Below, piece by piece: positions 1 to 8,264 of a DNA stretch of 64,000 nt. The DNA is from Novosphingobium resinovorum (GTDB lineage: Bacteria; Pseudomonadota; Alphaproteobacteria; Sphingomonadales; Sphingomonadaceae), in the NCBI RefSeq assembly GCF_001742225.1, contig NZ_CP017075.1, forward strand, positions 3,714,346 to 3,778,345, written 5' to 3'. Below the pieces are notes generated by a model. The model saw only the letters and a program-made list of their open reading frames with translations, searched no databases and was not told the origin of the DNA. A program made the translations under genes and the position numbers. Numbering within the stretch: position 1 is the stretch's first letter; the number at the start of each line of letters is the position of its first letter.

Positions 1-2
1 CC

Positions 3-962
3 CCGTGGCGCCGTCCGCCCGAAGCGCTCTACGCCGAAATCCTCGACGTGGTCGCGGAAACCGAAGCGTTGGGCTTCGACGGCGCCTTCGTGCCCGAGCA
101 CCATCTCGCCGAGGACGGCTACATGTCCTCGCCGCTGGTGGCGCTCGCCGCGATGGCTGCACGCACGCGGCGGATGCGGCTGGGCACCGGCATCGCGCTT
201 GCCCCTCTCTACGAGCCGCTGCGGTTCGCACAGGACTGCGCGGTGCTCGACAGTCTGTCCGGCGGACGGCTGCAACTGGGGCTCGCGATCGGCTATCGTG
301 CGCGGGAGTACGCGGCGCACGGGCTGGATTTCACCAAGCGCGGCGCCCGGTTCGACGAATTCCTGGAGATCGTGCGCCGCCTTTGGTCCGGCGAGACGGT
401 AGACTTCGAAGGCCGCTTCTTCACTCTTCACGGCGCCAAGGCCGGGCCGCTCTCAAGCCGGGGGCATATCCCGCTCTACATCGGCGGCTTCGCGCCCAAG
501 GCGATGGAGCGGGTTGCGCGGCACGGCCTTGGCTACTTCGGCAATCCCGAGATCTGGCCGCTCTACCGCGAGAAACTGGAAGCGGCGGGCAAGGACCCAG
601 CCGATGCACGCATCTGGATACAGGGCCTGATGCTGGTCGTCGCCGAGGACAAGGCGGCGGCGCTGGAGGAACTGGCGCCCCATTTTCACCACGTCAACAA
701 CAGCTACGGCGCCTGGATGAACGAGGATAGGGCGATTGGCCTGGACGGTCCGACGATCCAGCCGATGAGCCTCGATGCCTTCAAGGCCAGCGGCATCCTG
801 CAGATCCTGACCCCGTCCGAGGCGGTCGCCTACTTCCACCGCCTGCTGGAAAAGGCCCCAGTCGAGCAATTCACGATGATGATGCCGCCCGGCCTTCCGG
901 CGGAGCGCTTCCTCGCTTATGCGGGGCTCTTCGCGCGGGAGGTGCTCCCGCATTTCCAGTGA
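3..962 (+). CDS. LLM-class flavin-dependent oxidoreductase (luciferase-like), 5' truncated by window edge
   Basis: The frame is open to the left edge (visible from base 3), so the true start lies outside the window. The visible protein, about 319 residues, has the bacterial luciferase-like TIM-barrel pattern: an early GFDGAFVPEHH stretch, then LGTGIALAPLYEPLRFAQD, GGRLQLGLAIGYRAREYAAHG and later PLYIGGFAPKAMERVARHG. Members of this F420/FMN-dependent monooxygenase family oxidise small organic substrates with reduced flavin; the substrate cannot be read from sequence. The stop codon overlaps the GTG start of the IclR regulator by 4 bases (GTGA), so the two are probably co-translated. A GTG at 48 could be mistaken for the start, but conserved sequence continues upstream of it. 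Confidence 0.9.
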   Translation, partial: PWRRPPEALYAEILDVVAETEALGFDGAFVPEHHLAEDGYMSSPLVALAAMAARTRRMRLGTGIALAPLYEPLRFAQDCAVLDSLSGGRLQLGLAIGYRAREYAAHGLDFTKRGARFDEFLEIVRRLWSGETVDFEGRFFTLHGAKAGPLSSRGHIPLYIGGFAPKAMERVARHGLGYFGNPEIWPLYREKLEAAGKDPADARIWIQGLMLVVAEDKAAALEELAPHFHHVNNSYGAWMNEDRAIGLDGPTIQPMSLDAFKASGILQILTPSEAVAYFHRLLEKAPVEQFTMMMPPGLPAERFLAYAGLFAREVLPHFQ

Positions 963-1768
963 GGGCTTGCGTGATCGAGGATGCGGAGAAGGACGGCGAG
1001 CGCCGGGGCGGGTCGCCGCAGTCGGTCACCCGGGTCATCCGCCTGCTCGAAGCCCTCTGCGTCAGCAGCGAGCCGGTGTCGCTGGCCGATCTCAGCCGCC
1101 GTCTGAAGACCCCGAAGAGCAGTCTTGCGGCGCTGCTGCGCGGGCTGGCGGACGAGGATCTCGTCGTCGCGGCCGATGGCGTCTGGCGGCTCGGTCCGGG
1201 CGCTTTCGGCCTCGGCAGCGCGCTGACCGAGGCGCGGCGGCGGCTGCAAAGCTCCGACCTCGTGCGCGACGGGATGCGGCGGCTGGCCGCGCGCAGCGGG
1301 GAGACCGTGCTGCTGGCAGTGGGCGACCATGACGGCGACATGGTCACGTACGTGGACCTCGTGGAGAGCCGCAACGTGGTGCGCTATTCGGTCTCGATCG
1401 GGGACAGGCGGCCGCTCTACGCGACGGCGGCGGGGCGGGTGCTCCTGTCCATGTGTTCGCCCTCGGCGGTCGATGCCTACCTCAAGCGCGTGACGCTGAC
1501 GCGGCTGGCGCCGGGGACCGAGATCGACCCCGCCGCGCTGGCGCTGGCAGTCGAGCAGGCCCGCGCGAAAGGGTGCGCCCAGACTGTCGATCAGGCGGCC
1601 GAGGGCGTCACCGGTACGGCCTGCGTGGTGCGCGATGCGGCGGGCGGGGTCGTCGGCGCGCTGGTTGCCGCCGCGCCCAGCGCGCGCGCGGCGGGGCGGC
1701 TTGAAGAACTCGTCCGGTTGGTGCGGGACGAGGCCGCCGCGATCTCGCGCAGTCTGGGGTTCAGGTAG
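959..1768 (+). CDS. IclR-family transcriptional regulator
   Basis: A 269-residue protein with an N-terminal winged helix (SVTRVIRLLEAL, then SLADLSRRLKTPKSSLAALL) and a C-terminal IclR effector-binding domain (LAARSGETVLLAV, VRYSVSIGDRRPLYATAAGR, and the C-terminal VTGTACVVRDAAGGVVGAL). IclR proteins usually control nearby catabolic genes in response to a small aromatic or organic acid ligand. The GTG start overlaps the monooxygenase stop by 4 bases, so it likely regulates, and is co-expressed with, the upstream oxidoreductase unit. A second GTG at 971 is an alternative start. The ligand is unknown. Confidence 0.92.
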   Translation: MRACVIEDAEKDGERRGGSPQSVTRVIRLLEALCVSSEPVSLADLSRRLKTPKSSLAALLRGLADEDLVVAADGVWRLGPGAFGLGSALTEARRRLQSSDLVRDGMRRLAARSGETVLLAVGDHDGDMVTYVDLVESRNVVRYSVSIGDRRPLYATAAGRVLLSMCSPSAVDAYLKRVTLTRLAPGTEIDPAALALAVEQARAKGCAQTVDQAAEGVTGTACVVRDAAGGVVGALVAAAPSARAAGRLEELVRLVRDEAAAISRSLGFR

Positions 1769-1829
1769 GGCGCGCCCGTTTCATGTCATGTCGTCCTATC
1801 CGCGAAGGCAGTCGGCCCGCGGGCATGGT

Positions 1830-2138
1830 TCACCGCTTGCGCACGAACTCCGCGCGCAGCACCAGCCCCTTGATGCCGGGATAGCGGCAGTCGATCTCCT
1901 GCGCATCGCCGGTCAGGCGGATCGCGGGGATCACCGTCCCGCGCTTCAGCGTCTGGCCTGCGCCCTTGACGTCGAGGTCCTTGATCAGCGTCACCGAATC
2001 GCCGTCGGCGAGCACATTGCCGACCGCGTCGCGGACTTCCACGGCATCGGCCGCCGCGCGCTTCGCCGTCAGTTCCGAGGCAGGCAGCCATTCGCCGCTG
2101 TCCTCGTCGTAGACATAATCCTCGTCGTCGCTTGCCAT
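1830..2138 (-). CDS. PhnA (YjdM)-like protein lacking the N-terminal zinc ribbon
   Basis: A 102-residue protein whose C-terminal two thirds match the PhnA/YjdM domain: VEVRDAVGNVLADGDSVTLI, KDLDVKGAGQTLKRGT, IRLTGDAQEIDCRYPGIKG and a final LRAEFVRKR. In E. coli the first ~30 residues form a Cys4 zinc ribbon; here that segment is an acidic stretch (DDEDYVYDEDSGEW) with no cysteine. The start is set by an AGGAGA ribosome-binding site 7 bases upstream. The function of PhnA is uncertain despite its name. It stands alone, divergent from the small gene at 2259. Confidence 0.85.
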   Translation of the reverse strand: MASDDEDYVYDEDSGEWLPASELTAKRAAADAVEVRDAVGNVLADGDSVTLIKDLDVKGAGQTLKRGTVIPAIRLTGDAQEIDCRYPGIKGLVLRAEFVRKR

Positions 2139-2258
2139 GATCCATTCTCCTGATGCCTTTGCGCCCTTGGCAGCGCGACGCGCGTTTGACCAGCAGCATG
2201 CCGCCTTCGCAGCATCGCGCGCCGGTGCTACGGTGCCGGTTCTCAAGGAGGGCCACGC

Positions 2259-2543
2259 ATGCGCAACCCGACCACCGAATGGATGAAGCTCGCCCACGAC
2301 AGCTACTGGCTCTGGGCGGAATCGCTCATGGTCATGGGCATGCGCACCAGCGATATGATGACCGGCAAGGGCAGCGACCGCGAAAATGCACTGATGGTGT
2401 CGGAAAAGGTCAGGGCGGCCGCCGAAGTGGGCATGATGCTGGCGACGTCGAGTGCATCTCCGAAGACCGCCGGAAAGGCCGTGCGCCATTACCGCCGCAA
2501 GGTCACCGCAAACCGTAAACGCCTCGCCCGGAAGAAATCATGA
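2259..2543 (+). CDS. Conserved small protein of unknown function (paralogue of the gene at 4906)
   Basis: A 94-residue basic protein with no recognised domain, signal peptide or clear membrane helix; predicted mostly alpha-helical. Its core (SEKVRAAAEVGMMLAT) and C-terminus (AVRHYRRKVTANRKRL) line up with the product of 4906..5202 (TEKVWAGWEVGMALATG, TVNHYRRAVRKNLRRL), so the two are paralogues of one small family. An AAGGAGG-like ribosome site lies shortly before the ATG. It overlaps the start of the DUF72 gene by 4 bases (ATGA), suggesting a two-gene operon. Amphipathic helix plus basic tail could suit phasin-like or nucleic-acid binding, but that is a guess. Confidence 0.8.
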   Translation: MRNPTTEWMKLAHDSYWLWAESLMVMGMRTSDMMTGKGSDRENALMVSEKVRAAAEVGMMLATSSASPKTAGKAVRHYRRKVTANRKRLARKKS

Positions 2544-3283
2544 GTGTTCATATCGGCATTGGCGGCTGGACTTACGAGCCATGGCGCGGGCTGTTCTATC
2601 CCAAGGGCCTCACCCAGTCGCGCGAACTGGCCTACGTCGGCGAGCACCTGACCGGCACCGAGATCAACGCCACCTTCTATCGCGGCCAGAGCGCCGCCAG
2701 CTTTGCCAAGTGGCGCGACGCGGTGCCCGGCGGCTTCCGCTTCGCGCTCAAGGGCAGCCGGTACTGCACCAACCGCAAGGACTTGTCCGAGGCGGGCGAG
2801 AGCGTGGCGCGGTTCATGGCGCAGGGGCTGGTCGAACTGGGCGACAAGCTCGGCCCGATCAACTGGCAGCTTGCCGCCACCAAGAAGTTCGATGCGGCCG
2901 AGATCGCCGCCTTCCTCGCCCTGCTGCCCGCCAGCCACGAGGGCCTGACGGTGCGCCACGCGATCGAGGCAAGGCACGAGAGTTTCGACGATTCGGCCTT
3001 CTTCGACTTGTGCCGCAAGGCCGGGGTAGCGGTGGCGCTGGCCGATTCGCCCAAATATGCAGTGCTGGATGCGACGGACTGCGCTCCGTTCGTCTACGCC
3101 CGCCTGCAGAACGCGCAAAGCGAACTGGAACAGGGCTATCCGGACGAAGACCTCGACACATGGGCAAAGCGTGTCGGCGACTGGACCGGACAAGGCCGCG
3201 AAGCATTTGTCTTTTTCATCAATGGCGCGAAGGAGCGGGCGCCTGCTGCGGCAATGAAGCTGATCGAGAAAGTCGGGCGCTGA
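2540..3283 (+). CDS. DUF72 domain-containing protein (YecE-like)
   Basis: A 247-residue protein beginning HIGIGGWTYEPWRGLFYPKG, the hallmark of the DUF72/YecE TIM-barrel family, followed by EINATFYRGQSAASFAKW, GFRFALKGSRYCTNRK and a C-terminal FVFFINGAKERAPAAAMKL. The biochemical role of the family is not established. The start codon overlaps the previous gene's stop (ATGA). A rho-independent terminator follows about 40 bases after the stop, closing the operon. Confidence 0.93.
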   Translation: MSVHIGIGGWTYEPWRGLFYPKGLTQSRELAYVGEHLTGTEINATFYRGQSAASFAKWRDAVPGGFRFALKGSRYCTNRKDLSEAGESVARFMAQGLVELGDKLGPINWQLAATKKFDAAEIAAFLALLPASHEGLTVRHAIEARHESFDDSAFFDLCRKAGVAVALADSPKYAVLDATDCAPFVYARLQNAQSELEQGYPDEDLDTWAKRVGDWTGQGREAFVFFINGAKERAPAAAMKLIEKVGR

Positions 3284-3320
3284 GGATGCTGCAGGGTGCG
3301 ACGCCGACAGTCCCGGGAGC

Positions 3321-3348
3321 GCGAGGGTAATAACCCTCGCATTTTCTT
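3321..3348 (+). terminator. Rho-independent terminator after the DUF72 operon
   Basis: Perfect 8-bp stem GCGAGGGT / ACCCTCGC with an AATA loop, followed by ATTTTCTT on the plus strand. Confidence 0.8.
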
Positions 3349-3410
3349 ACCCTTGGCATCTTTGTCGATCGCCCCGGCAACCTGAGCGATTGCGATCCGT
3401 TTCGGCTATC

Positions 3411-4004
3411 ATGAAACGGATTGCCGCGCTCGCCGCTCTCGTCCTGCTGCCCCTCGCCGCCTGCTCGTCCGGGCCGGAGGAGCCGAGTGTAACCGCTTCC
3501 GCGAGCGAGGAGGCTCTGGCCAGCGAGGCCGCGCCTTCGGAGGCTGCGCCCGCCGTCGCTCCGGCGAGCGACCCTAAAGTGCTTGGCTTGGAAGGGCTGG
3601 GTGACCTGAAGATCGGTCAGCCGGTGCCCAAGGGCAGTTCCTGGGCGTCACGCGGCGCACAGGAAAGCGACAGTTGCACGGCGATCAGCTCGCCTGACTA
3701 CCCCGGCGTCTATGCCATCGTCACCGAGGGCAAGGTGCGCCGCATCACGCTGGGCGCGAATTCCACGGTCAAGCTGGCCGAGGGTATCGGCGTCGGCGCG
3801 ACCGAGGGCGACGTGAAGAAGTGGTTCGCCGGTTTCCGCGAGGAGCCGCACAAGTACGAGGCCGCGCCCGCCAAGTACCTGACCGCTCCCAATGCCCGCC
3901 CGGGAGAATGGGCGCTGCGCTTCGAGATCAAGTCTGACGGCAAGGTCGGCCTGATCCATGTCGGCGAGATGCCGGTGCTGGCCTATGTGGAAGGCTGTGG
4001 CTGA
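3411..4004 (+). CDS. Putative lipoprotein of unknown function
   Basis: A 197-residue protein starting MKRIAALAALVLLPLAACSS, a lipoprotein signal with a LAAC lipobox; the cysteine at residue 18 is followed by a low-complexity Ala/Glu/Ser/Pro linker. The mature domain contains LKIGQPVPKGSSW and ends VGEMPVLAYVEGCG with a terminal cysteine. The ATG at 3411 is preferred over an upstream in-frame GTG because it places the signal sequence at the N-terminus. The family is not recognised. It is monocistronic, downstream of a terminator. Confidence 0.82.
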   Translation: MKRIAALAALVLLPLAACSSGPEEPSVTASASEEALASEAAPSEAAPAVAPASDPKVLGLEGLGDLKIGQPVPKGSSWASRGAQESDSCTAISSPDYPGVYAIVTEGKVRRITLGANSTVKLAEGIGVGATEGDVKKWFAGFREEPHKYEAAPAKYLTAPNARPGEWALRFEIKSDGKVGLIHVGEMPVLAYVEGCG

Positions 4005-4043
4005 GGGGTTTCCCCGGGTCGTGCCGCCGGGCATGGTCGGGCG

Positions 4044-4346
4044 ATGAACCACTACCTGCTGATCTATCACCTCGCGCCCGGTTACCTCGAGCGCCGGGCC
4101 GAATTTCGCGCCGCGCATCTGGACCTCGCATGGCAGGCGGCCGAGCGCGGCGAACTGTTGCTTGGCGGCGCGGTCGAGGATCCGCTCGATACGGCGATGC
4201 TGCTGTTCGCCGGCGAGGGGCCGGAAGCTGCGGAGGCTTTCGCCGAGGCCGACCCTTATGTGACCGAGGGCTTGGTCGAGCGCTGGAACGTCCGGCGCTG
4301 GGTGACCGTCGTGGGCAAAGAGGCTTCGGCTCCGGTGAGGCCGTGA
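4044..4346 (+). CDS. YciI family protein
   Basis: A 100-residue protein with the YCII-related ferredoxin-like fold: NHYLLIYHLAPGYLERRAEF, then RAAHLDLAWQAAERGELLLG, GGAVEDPLDTAML and ADPYVTEGLVERWNVRRW. The conserved His (in AAHLDL) and Asp (in ADPYV) of the family are present. YciI proteins are small dimeric putative enzymes of uncertain role. The stop overlaps the GTG of the next gene by 4 bases. Confidence 0.9.
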   Translation: MNHYLLIYHLAPGYLERRAEFRAAHLDLAWQAAERGELLLGGAVEDPLDTAMLLFAGEGPEAAEAFAEADPYVTEGLVERWNVRRWVTVVGKEASAPVRP

Positions 4347-4723
4347 GCGAACTGGCGATCCGCAGCCGCCGAGCCGCCTTCAACAGGGCCATTGCGGACG
4401 GCGATGCGGCGGCGATCGGGCCAATGCTGGCGCGCGACTGCGTCATGGTTACCGGCACCGACAGCGCCGTGATCGCGGGCCGGATGGCGCAAGTGAAAGT
4501 CTGGCGGCGTGAGTTCGGCCATTCCGGGCGGATGGTCTATGTTCGCACGTCCGAAAGCGTGGCCATTTCTTCCGCCGAGCCGATCGCCATGGAGCACGGA
4601 CGCTGGTACGGAACGCAAGGTGGTTCGGAAATTCCCGGAGCCTCGGGCACTTACGCCGCCAAGTGGCGCGAAGTGGCGGGAGAATGGGTAATCGAAGCCG
4701 AAATCTTCGTGACGTTTTCGTGA
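4343..4723 (+). CDS. NTF2-like (SnoaL/DUF4440-type) protein
   Basis: A 126-residue protein translated from a GTG that overlaps the YciI stop (GTGA). The pattern is that of small NTF2-fold proteins: an N-terminal helix with AFNRAIADGDAAAIGPML, then CVMVTGTDSAVIAG, MEHGRWYG and a C-terminal YAAKWREVAGEWVIEAEIFV. Such domains bind or turn over small hydrophobic ligands, but the role cannot be assigned here. Co-translation with YciI suggests a linked function. Confidence 0.85.
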   Translation: MSELAIRSRRAAFNRAIADGDAAAIGPMLARDCVMVTGTDSAVIAGRMAQVKVWRREFGHSGRMVYVRTSESVAISSAEPIAMEHGRWYGTQGGSEIPGASGTYAAKWREVAGEWVIEAEIFVTFS

Positions 4724-4905
4724 CGGGGTGTGACGCATGGCATGAAATCGTTTCCTAAGGCGGGTGAGTTCGATTAAGGAGCCGCCCGCAACCCGGCGCG
4801 CCGGTCGAGCGCTCCGGGCAATTCCCGAGGATGTTCGATGCCTGGCAGCCGGCTCTCCGGACCGCGCGCAATCCTTGCGTGCGGCGGGGGCATAAGGACG
4901 TGTCG

Positions 4906-5202
4906 ATGAAGCAGGATGTCGCCGGAGAAGCTCTGCTGCGTGATACCGGCAAGCTCTGGGTCGAGGCCGGATCGGTGATCGCGCTGCGCACCGCCCGCAT
5001 CGGCTGGGGCGATCCTCTGGCGGGCGACGAGATGGTCCGCATGGTCACCGAAAAGGTCTGGGCGGGCTGGGAAGTCGGCATGGCGCTGGCGACCGGGCAG
5101 TTCGGGCACGATCCCGAGACGGTGTGCCGCCGCACGGTGAACCACTATCGCCGCGCCGTGCGCAAGAATCTGCGCCGCCTTTCGGCGAACGATCAGGCCT
5201 GA
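4906..5202 (+). CDS. Conserved small protein of unknown function (paralogue of the gene at 2259)
   Basis: A 98-residue protein preceded by an AAGGAC ribosome-binding site; in-frame starts at 4831 and GTG 4900 are possible but 4906 best matches the paralogue. Alignment with the 94-residue product of 2259..2543 gives the shared blocks EKVxAxxEVGMxLAT and HYRRxVxxNxxRL. No known domain, signal peptide or cofactor motif is seen. It stands alone between the NTF2-like gene and a convergent gene. Confidence 0.78.
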   Translation: MKQDVAGEALLRDTGKLWVEAGSVIALRTARIGWGDPLAGDEMVRMVTEKVWAGWEVGMALATGQFGHDPETVCRRTVNHYRRAVRKNLRRLSANDQA

Positions 5203-5230
5203 TCCAAATCCTTCCGTCGGCCTCTGTCCC

Positions 5231-5725
5231 TCAGGGCGTGTTCTCGGCCGACAGTACGTCCTGAGCTGCATCGGCGGCGCGCGCTGCTGCGTCGGCAGCG
5301 GCGTCTGCACGAGGGGCTGCCGGTGACTGGGCCGGTGACCGGTCTGGTGCCGGCTGGCTACCCTCCGCAGCGTAGCCCTCGCCTTGATAGGGAGCATGGC
5401 TGCCGTATTGGCGACGTTCCCAGGCGCCATCGTCATAGTCGTCCGGCGGGCCGTAACCGTAAGGCGCGTAGTGCTGCTGCGGTTCGGGCGGCATCGGCGG
5501 TCCGGCGTCGTCGGAGCCCCGACCGAAGGGCCAGGCGGGAGAATTGAGGGCGGACAGGCCCTCGTCCAGCCACGAGCGCCGGGCAGGCGAGCTGTCTTCC
5601 ATGGTGGCGGAGCGATGCGATTGGGGCTGGGAGAATCGCGGCATCGCGCCGGTCGTCATGACGGCGAAGGCCGCGCCGGCGATACCGCCGACCACCAGCA
5701 AAAGGGCGAACTTGGCTCCACTCAT
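5231..5725 (-). CDS. Hypothetical membrane-anchored, Pro/Ala-rich protein
   Basis: A 164-residue protein with one N-terminal membrane segment (KFALLLVVGGIAGAAFAVMT, residues ~5-24) and a long low-complexity tail rich in Pro, Gly, Tyr, Asp and Ala, ending in an Ala/Asp-rich helix (ADAAADAAARAADAAQDVL). No domain is recognised. It is probably anchored in the inner membrane with the tail in the periplasm. The codon pattern is normal for the window, so it is likely a real gene, but rapidly evolving. Confidence 0.65.
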   Translation of the reverse strand: MSGAKFALLLVVGGIAGAAFAVMTTGAMPRFSQPQSHRSATMEDSSPARRSWLDEGLSALNSPAWPFGRGSDDAGPPMPPEPQQHYAPYGYGPPDDYDDGAWERRQYGSHAPYQGEGYAAEGSQPAPDRSPAQSPAAPRADAAADAAARAADAAQDVLSAENTP

Positions 5726-5793
5726 CGGCTCGGGCCACGGCTGTCTTGCATGATGGCGGGGTATCCCGTCGCAGCTGTCGGCCTGCTGAACGC

Positions 5794-5833
5794 AAAGAAA
5801 AAGGCGCCGTCCCGCACGGAGGGGGACGGCGCC
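5794..5833 (-). terminator. Rho-independent terminator for the 5929..6201 gene
   Basis: An 11-bp perfect stem (5803-5813 with 5823-5833, GGCGCCGTCCC arms), followed on the minus strand by TTTTTCTTT. Confidence 0.85.
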
Positions 5834-5928
5834 TGGTTCGGCGCTCAGCGGCTACCCGGGCGTTGGGAGAGGAGGACTGCCCGGAAGAAGCGCGAGCGCG
5901 CGATCAGTATGCCCGATCGGTAGCTCGA

Positions 5929-6201
5929 TTACTCGCCGAGGTGCAGCTTGGCGGCTTCGGCGGTCGTGAACGAGACGTAACGGCTGTTGTAGGTGCCGGT
6001 CACGCGGCCGCCCTTGACGTAGAGGCGGAAGGGGATGCCCGCCGAGGTCGCGCCGTCGATCACGGTAACCTTGCCCTTCTGGGCAGTGGTGTAGTTGTAG
6101 TTGACGCCTTCGTGCGAGAATTCGCGGCTGTCGTCGGCCTGGGCGACGGCGGGAACGGCGAGGAGAGCAACGGCGGCAGAGGCGAGAACAGTCTTGAACA
6201 T
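5929..6201 (-). CDS. Small exported protein of unknown function
   Basis: A 90-residue protein with a clear Sec signal peptide (MFKTVLASAAVALLAVPAVA, cleavage near AQA) and a ~68-residue mature part containing EFSHEGVNYNYTT and GIPFRLYVKGGRVTGTYN. No known domain. A strong terminator lies about 95 bases downstream on the same strand, so it is a single-gene unit, probably periplasmic. Confidence 0.82.
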   Translation of the reverse strand: MFKTVLASAAVALLAVPAVAQADDSREFSHEGVNYNYTTAQKGKVTVIDGATSAGIPFRLYVKGGRVTGTYNSRYVSFTTAEAAKLHLGE

Positions 6202-6500
6202 GGCAAAATCCTTAGATTCTGGATGAGGCTGGATCGCCTCGGGCGACGTTTATCTTGTGCGCTGCAGCAAAAGCGGATGTTGAACGGGAGTGCAATTTCA
6301 ATACCCGAACCGGGTGTTGCAAGTTTTGCAATCATCGGACAATGTGCCTGATTTTTAAGCAAATCGGCGTTGCCAGGCGCGAAGAAAAAACAAGCATGAC
6401 CGCAAATTCATCATCGTCGGGTCAGGGAATCAGCCGAATCACACCGGCGGCCTGTCGAATCGCATGCGAAAGTTTGCCCGCCGGCCGGGAGAGGCGTACC

Positions 6501-6950
6501 GTGCAACTCATGTCGAGCATCAGACCGTACCGGGCGAGCGCACTGCTGGCCATTTTCGCAGTTGCAGCATGTCATTCCGCTTCGGACGGGTTGCCCGGTG
6601 ATCCTGCCGATCATCGGCCGTGGAACGGCATCGCCGTCACGGAGACCGTGCACTTCGTCGGTACGGAGCCGTTCTGGGGCGGGCAGGTCGCGTCCTCGCG
6701 CCTGACGTATACAACCCCGGATAATGCCGAAGGCGAAACAGTGCCGGTCACCCGCTTCGCCGGTCGCGGCGGGGTTTCGTTCAGCGGAAAGCTGTCGGGC
6801 GGTGCGGCGACGCTGGCGGTCACGCCGTCGGTCTGCAGCGACGGCATGTCGGACACGCGCTATCCCTTTACCATCACCTTGCAGATCGGCGAGGAAACGC
6901 GGCAGGGCTGCGGCTGGACCGACCGCAGCCCGCGCACGGGCAGCAATTAG
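6501..6950 (+). CDS. COG3650-type putative lipoprotein (TEPFW motif)
   Basis: About 149 residues from a GTG preceded by GGGAGAGG with good spacing; ATG 6510 and an upstream ATG 6396 are in the same frame. The N-terminus SALLAIFAVAAC is a lipoprotein signal with a VAAC lipobox. The mature part carries FVGTEPFWGG, the signature of COG3650/META-like small lipoproteins, and two further cysteines (SVCSDGMSD, RQGCGWTD). The role is unknown. Its stop overlaps the convergent OsmC stop by a few bases. Confidence 0.78.
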   Translation: MQLMSSIRPYRASALLAIFAVAACHSASDGLPGDPADHRPWNGIAVTETVHFVGTEPFWGGQVASSRLTYTTPDNAEGETVPVTRFAGRGGVSFSGKLSGGAATLAVTPSVCSDGMSDTRYPFTITLQIGEETRQGCGWTDRSPRTGSN

Positions 6951-7375
6951 TCGCCGAGCGACTTTTCGAGCGTGATCTCGCAGTTCAGGAGCTTGGAGAT
7001 CGGGCAGCCGGCCTTGGCTTCGTCGGCGATGCTGGCGAAGTCCTCGGGCGTGATGCCGGGTATGGACGCGGTGAGAGTCAGGGCCGACTTGGTGACGGAG
7101 AAGCCGTCGCCGTCCTTGTCGAGCGTGACCGTGCACTGGGTGTCGAGGGTGCCTTCGGCGTGCCCTGCGCGGGCGAGCGCGAAGCTGGTCGCCATGGTGA
7201 AGCAGGCGGCGTGCGCGGCGGCGATCAGTTCCTCGGGGTTGGTGCCGGGCTGGCCTTCGAAGCGGGTGCCAAAGCCGTAGGGCTGGTCTGACAACACGCC
7301 CGAGCGCGTGGTGATCGAGCCCTTGCCGTCCTTGCCGAGACCGACATAACGGGCGGAAGCGGTATTGGTGGTCAT
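6947..7375 (-). CDS. osmC: OsmC family peroxiredoxin
   Basis: A 142-residue OsmC/Ohr-type thiol peroxidase. Both redox-active cysteines are visible: AAHAACFTMA (residue ~60) and GCPISKLLN (residue ~125), with the conserved Arg/Glu region (GTRFEGQPGTNPEELIAAAH) before the first. The KDGKGSITTRSG start and full family length indicate an intact gene. It detoxifies organic hydroperoxides in the cytosol. Convergent with the COG3650 lipoprotein gene. Confidence 0.93.
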   Translation of the reverse strand: MTTNTASARYVGLGKDGKGSITTRSGVLSDQPYGFGTRFEGQPGTNPEELIAAAHAACFTMATSFALARAGHAEGTLDTQCTVTLDKDGDGFSVTKSALTLTASIPGITPEDFASIADEAKAGCPISKLLNCEITLEKSLGD

Positions 7376-7780
7376 GTCGAGGTTCCCCTGGTGCTGATGC
7401 TACTGCTGGCGGGCCGAAGTGGCGCTGGCTGCAACGCCGGGGCTCTGTACAGGTTCCGAAAGTCTGCCGCGTGACGATGCCGCAGCGGGTTTGGCGAGCC
7501 TCGCGTTGCAGCACGAGGCTACGCCCGGGCGATGCTTCCTGGAAGAGCCTTTTACGCCTTGGCACCGGGCAGGGGGCGCGGCGCCCTCACATCCCGCCGA
7601 AAGCGGGGCTGATGCCCGTGATACCATGCGGTACACCAATCGTTGCGCACCGCAAAAAGCGCAGAAATCCTAAGCTTCTTGAGGATTGTTCGCTTTGTCG
7701 CGGTGGGTGCGCATGGTACCTCTCGGCTTGTGAGATGACGGCCCGCGACGACGGTGCCGCACCGGAAGAGGATAGTTGTC
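7376..7780. other. Gene-free interval (405 bases)
   Basis: Between the divergent osmC and 7781 genes. No convincing coding frame, tRNA fold or long hairpin was seen; it presumably carries the two promoters. Confidence 0.5.
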
Positions 7781-8134
7781 ATGAAGCGATTCCTGACAGC
7801 ATTGCAGGTAGGGTTTGCCCTGTCGGCAATGGCTTTCCCGTCAGCAATGGCGATGACCGGAACCGGTCACGCTGCCGAAGTGTCCGTCGAGGCGGATGCG
7901 ATGACCGGTGCGTACTACATGCGCGACAGCCTGGTTCCCCGAGCGGACGATCTCGCCCTGCTCCAGCGCAAGCCCGCGCTCTACCTTGCCAGTTTCAACG
8001 ACGGCATGGCGACGGTGGCCTATTCGCTGGAGAAAGGGCGGATCGTCTACCGGGTGGTCACCGGTGAGATCGGGGATGGTGCCCGGGCCGAGATCGACCG
8101 CGCGCTGGTCCGTCTGCAGCGCAAGGTCGCATGA
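7781..8134 (+). CDS. Small exported protein of unknown function
   Basis: A 117-residue protein with an N-terminal signal sequence (MKRFLTALQVGFALSAMAFP, cleavage probably after AMA or HAA) and an 85-residue mature domain containing GAYYMRDSLVPRADDLALLQ and KGRIVYRVVTGEIGDGARAE. The ATG follows a GGAAGAGG-like ribosome site. No known domain is recognised. Single gene, convergent with the glycosyltransferase. Confidence 0.72.
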   Translation: MKRFLTALQVGFALSAMAFPSAMAMTGTGHAAEVSVEADAMTGAYYMRDSLVPRADDLALLQRKPALYLASFNDGMATVAYSLEKGRIVYRVVTGEIGDGARAEIDRALVRLQRKVA

Positions 8135-8264
8135 CGGTATAAAAAGAGAAGACGCAGGGAGAACGCGCGCGAAGGTCGGCTGGGCCTTCGCGCAGAGCCG
8201 AGGGAAGGGGAGAAGCGCAAGGCGCGGCGGGTAGCCACCACCGCCGCGTCTTGTTGCTATGTGC

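Noticed and set aside
7400..7673. Short frames on both strands between osmC and the 7781 gene
   Set aside because: Poor starts, Ala/Arg/Ser-rich composition and no ribosome-binding sites.
8167..8193. Inverted repeat GCGCGAAGG/CCTTCGCGC after the 8134 gene considered as a terminator
   Set aside because: No T run on either strand; left as an unexplained hairpin.
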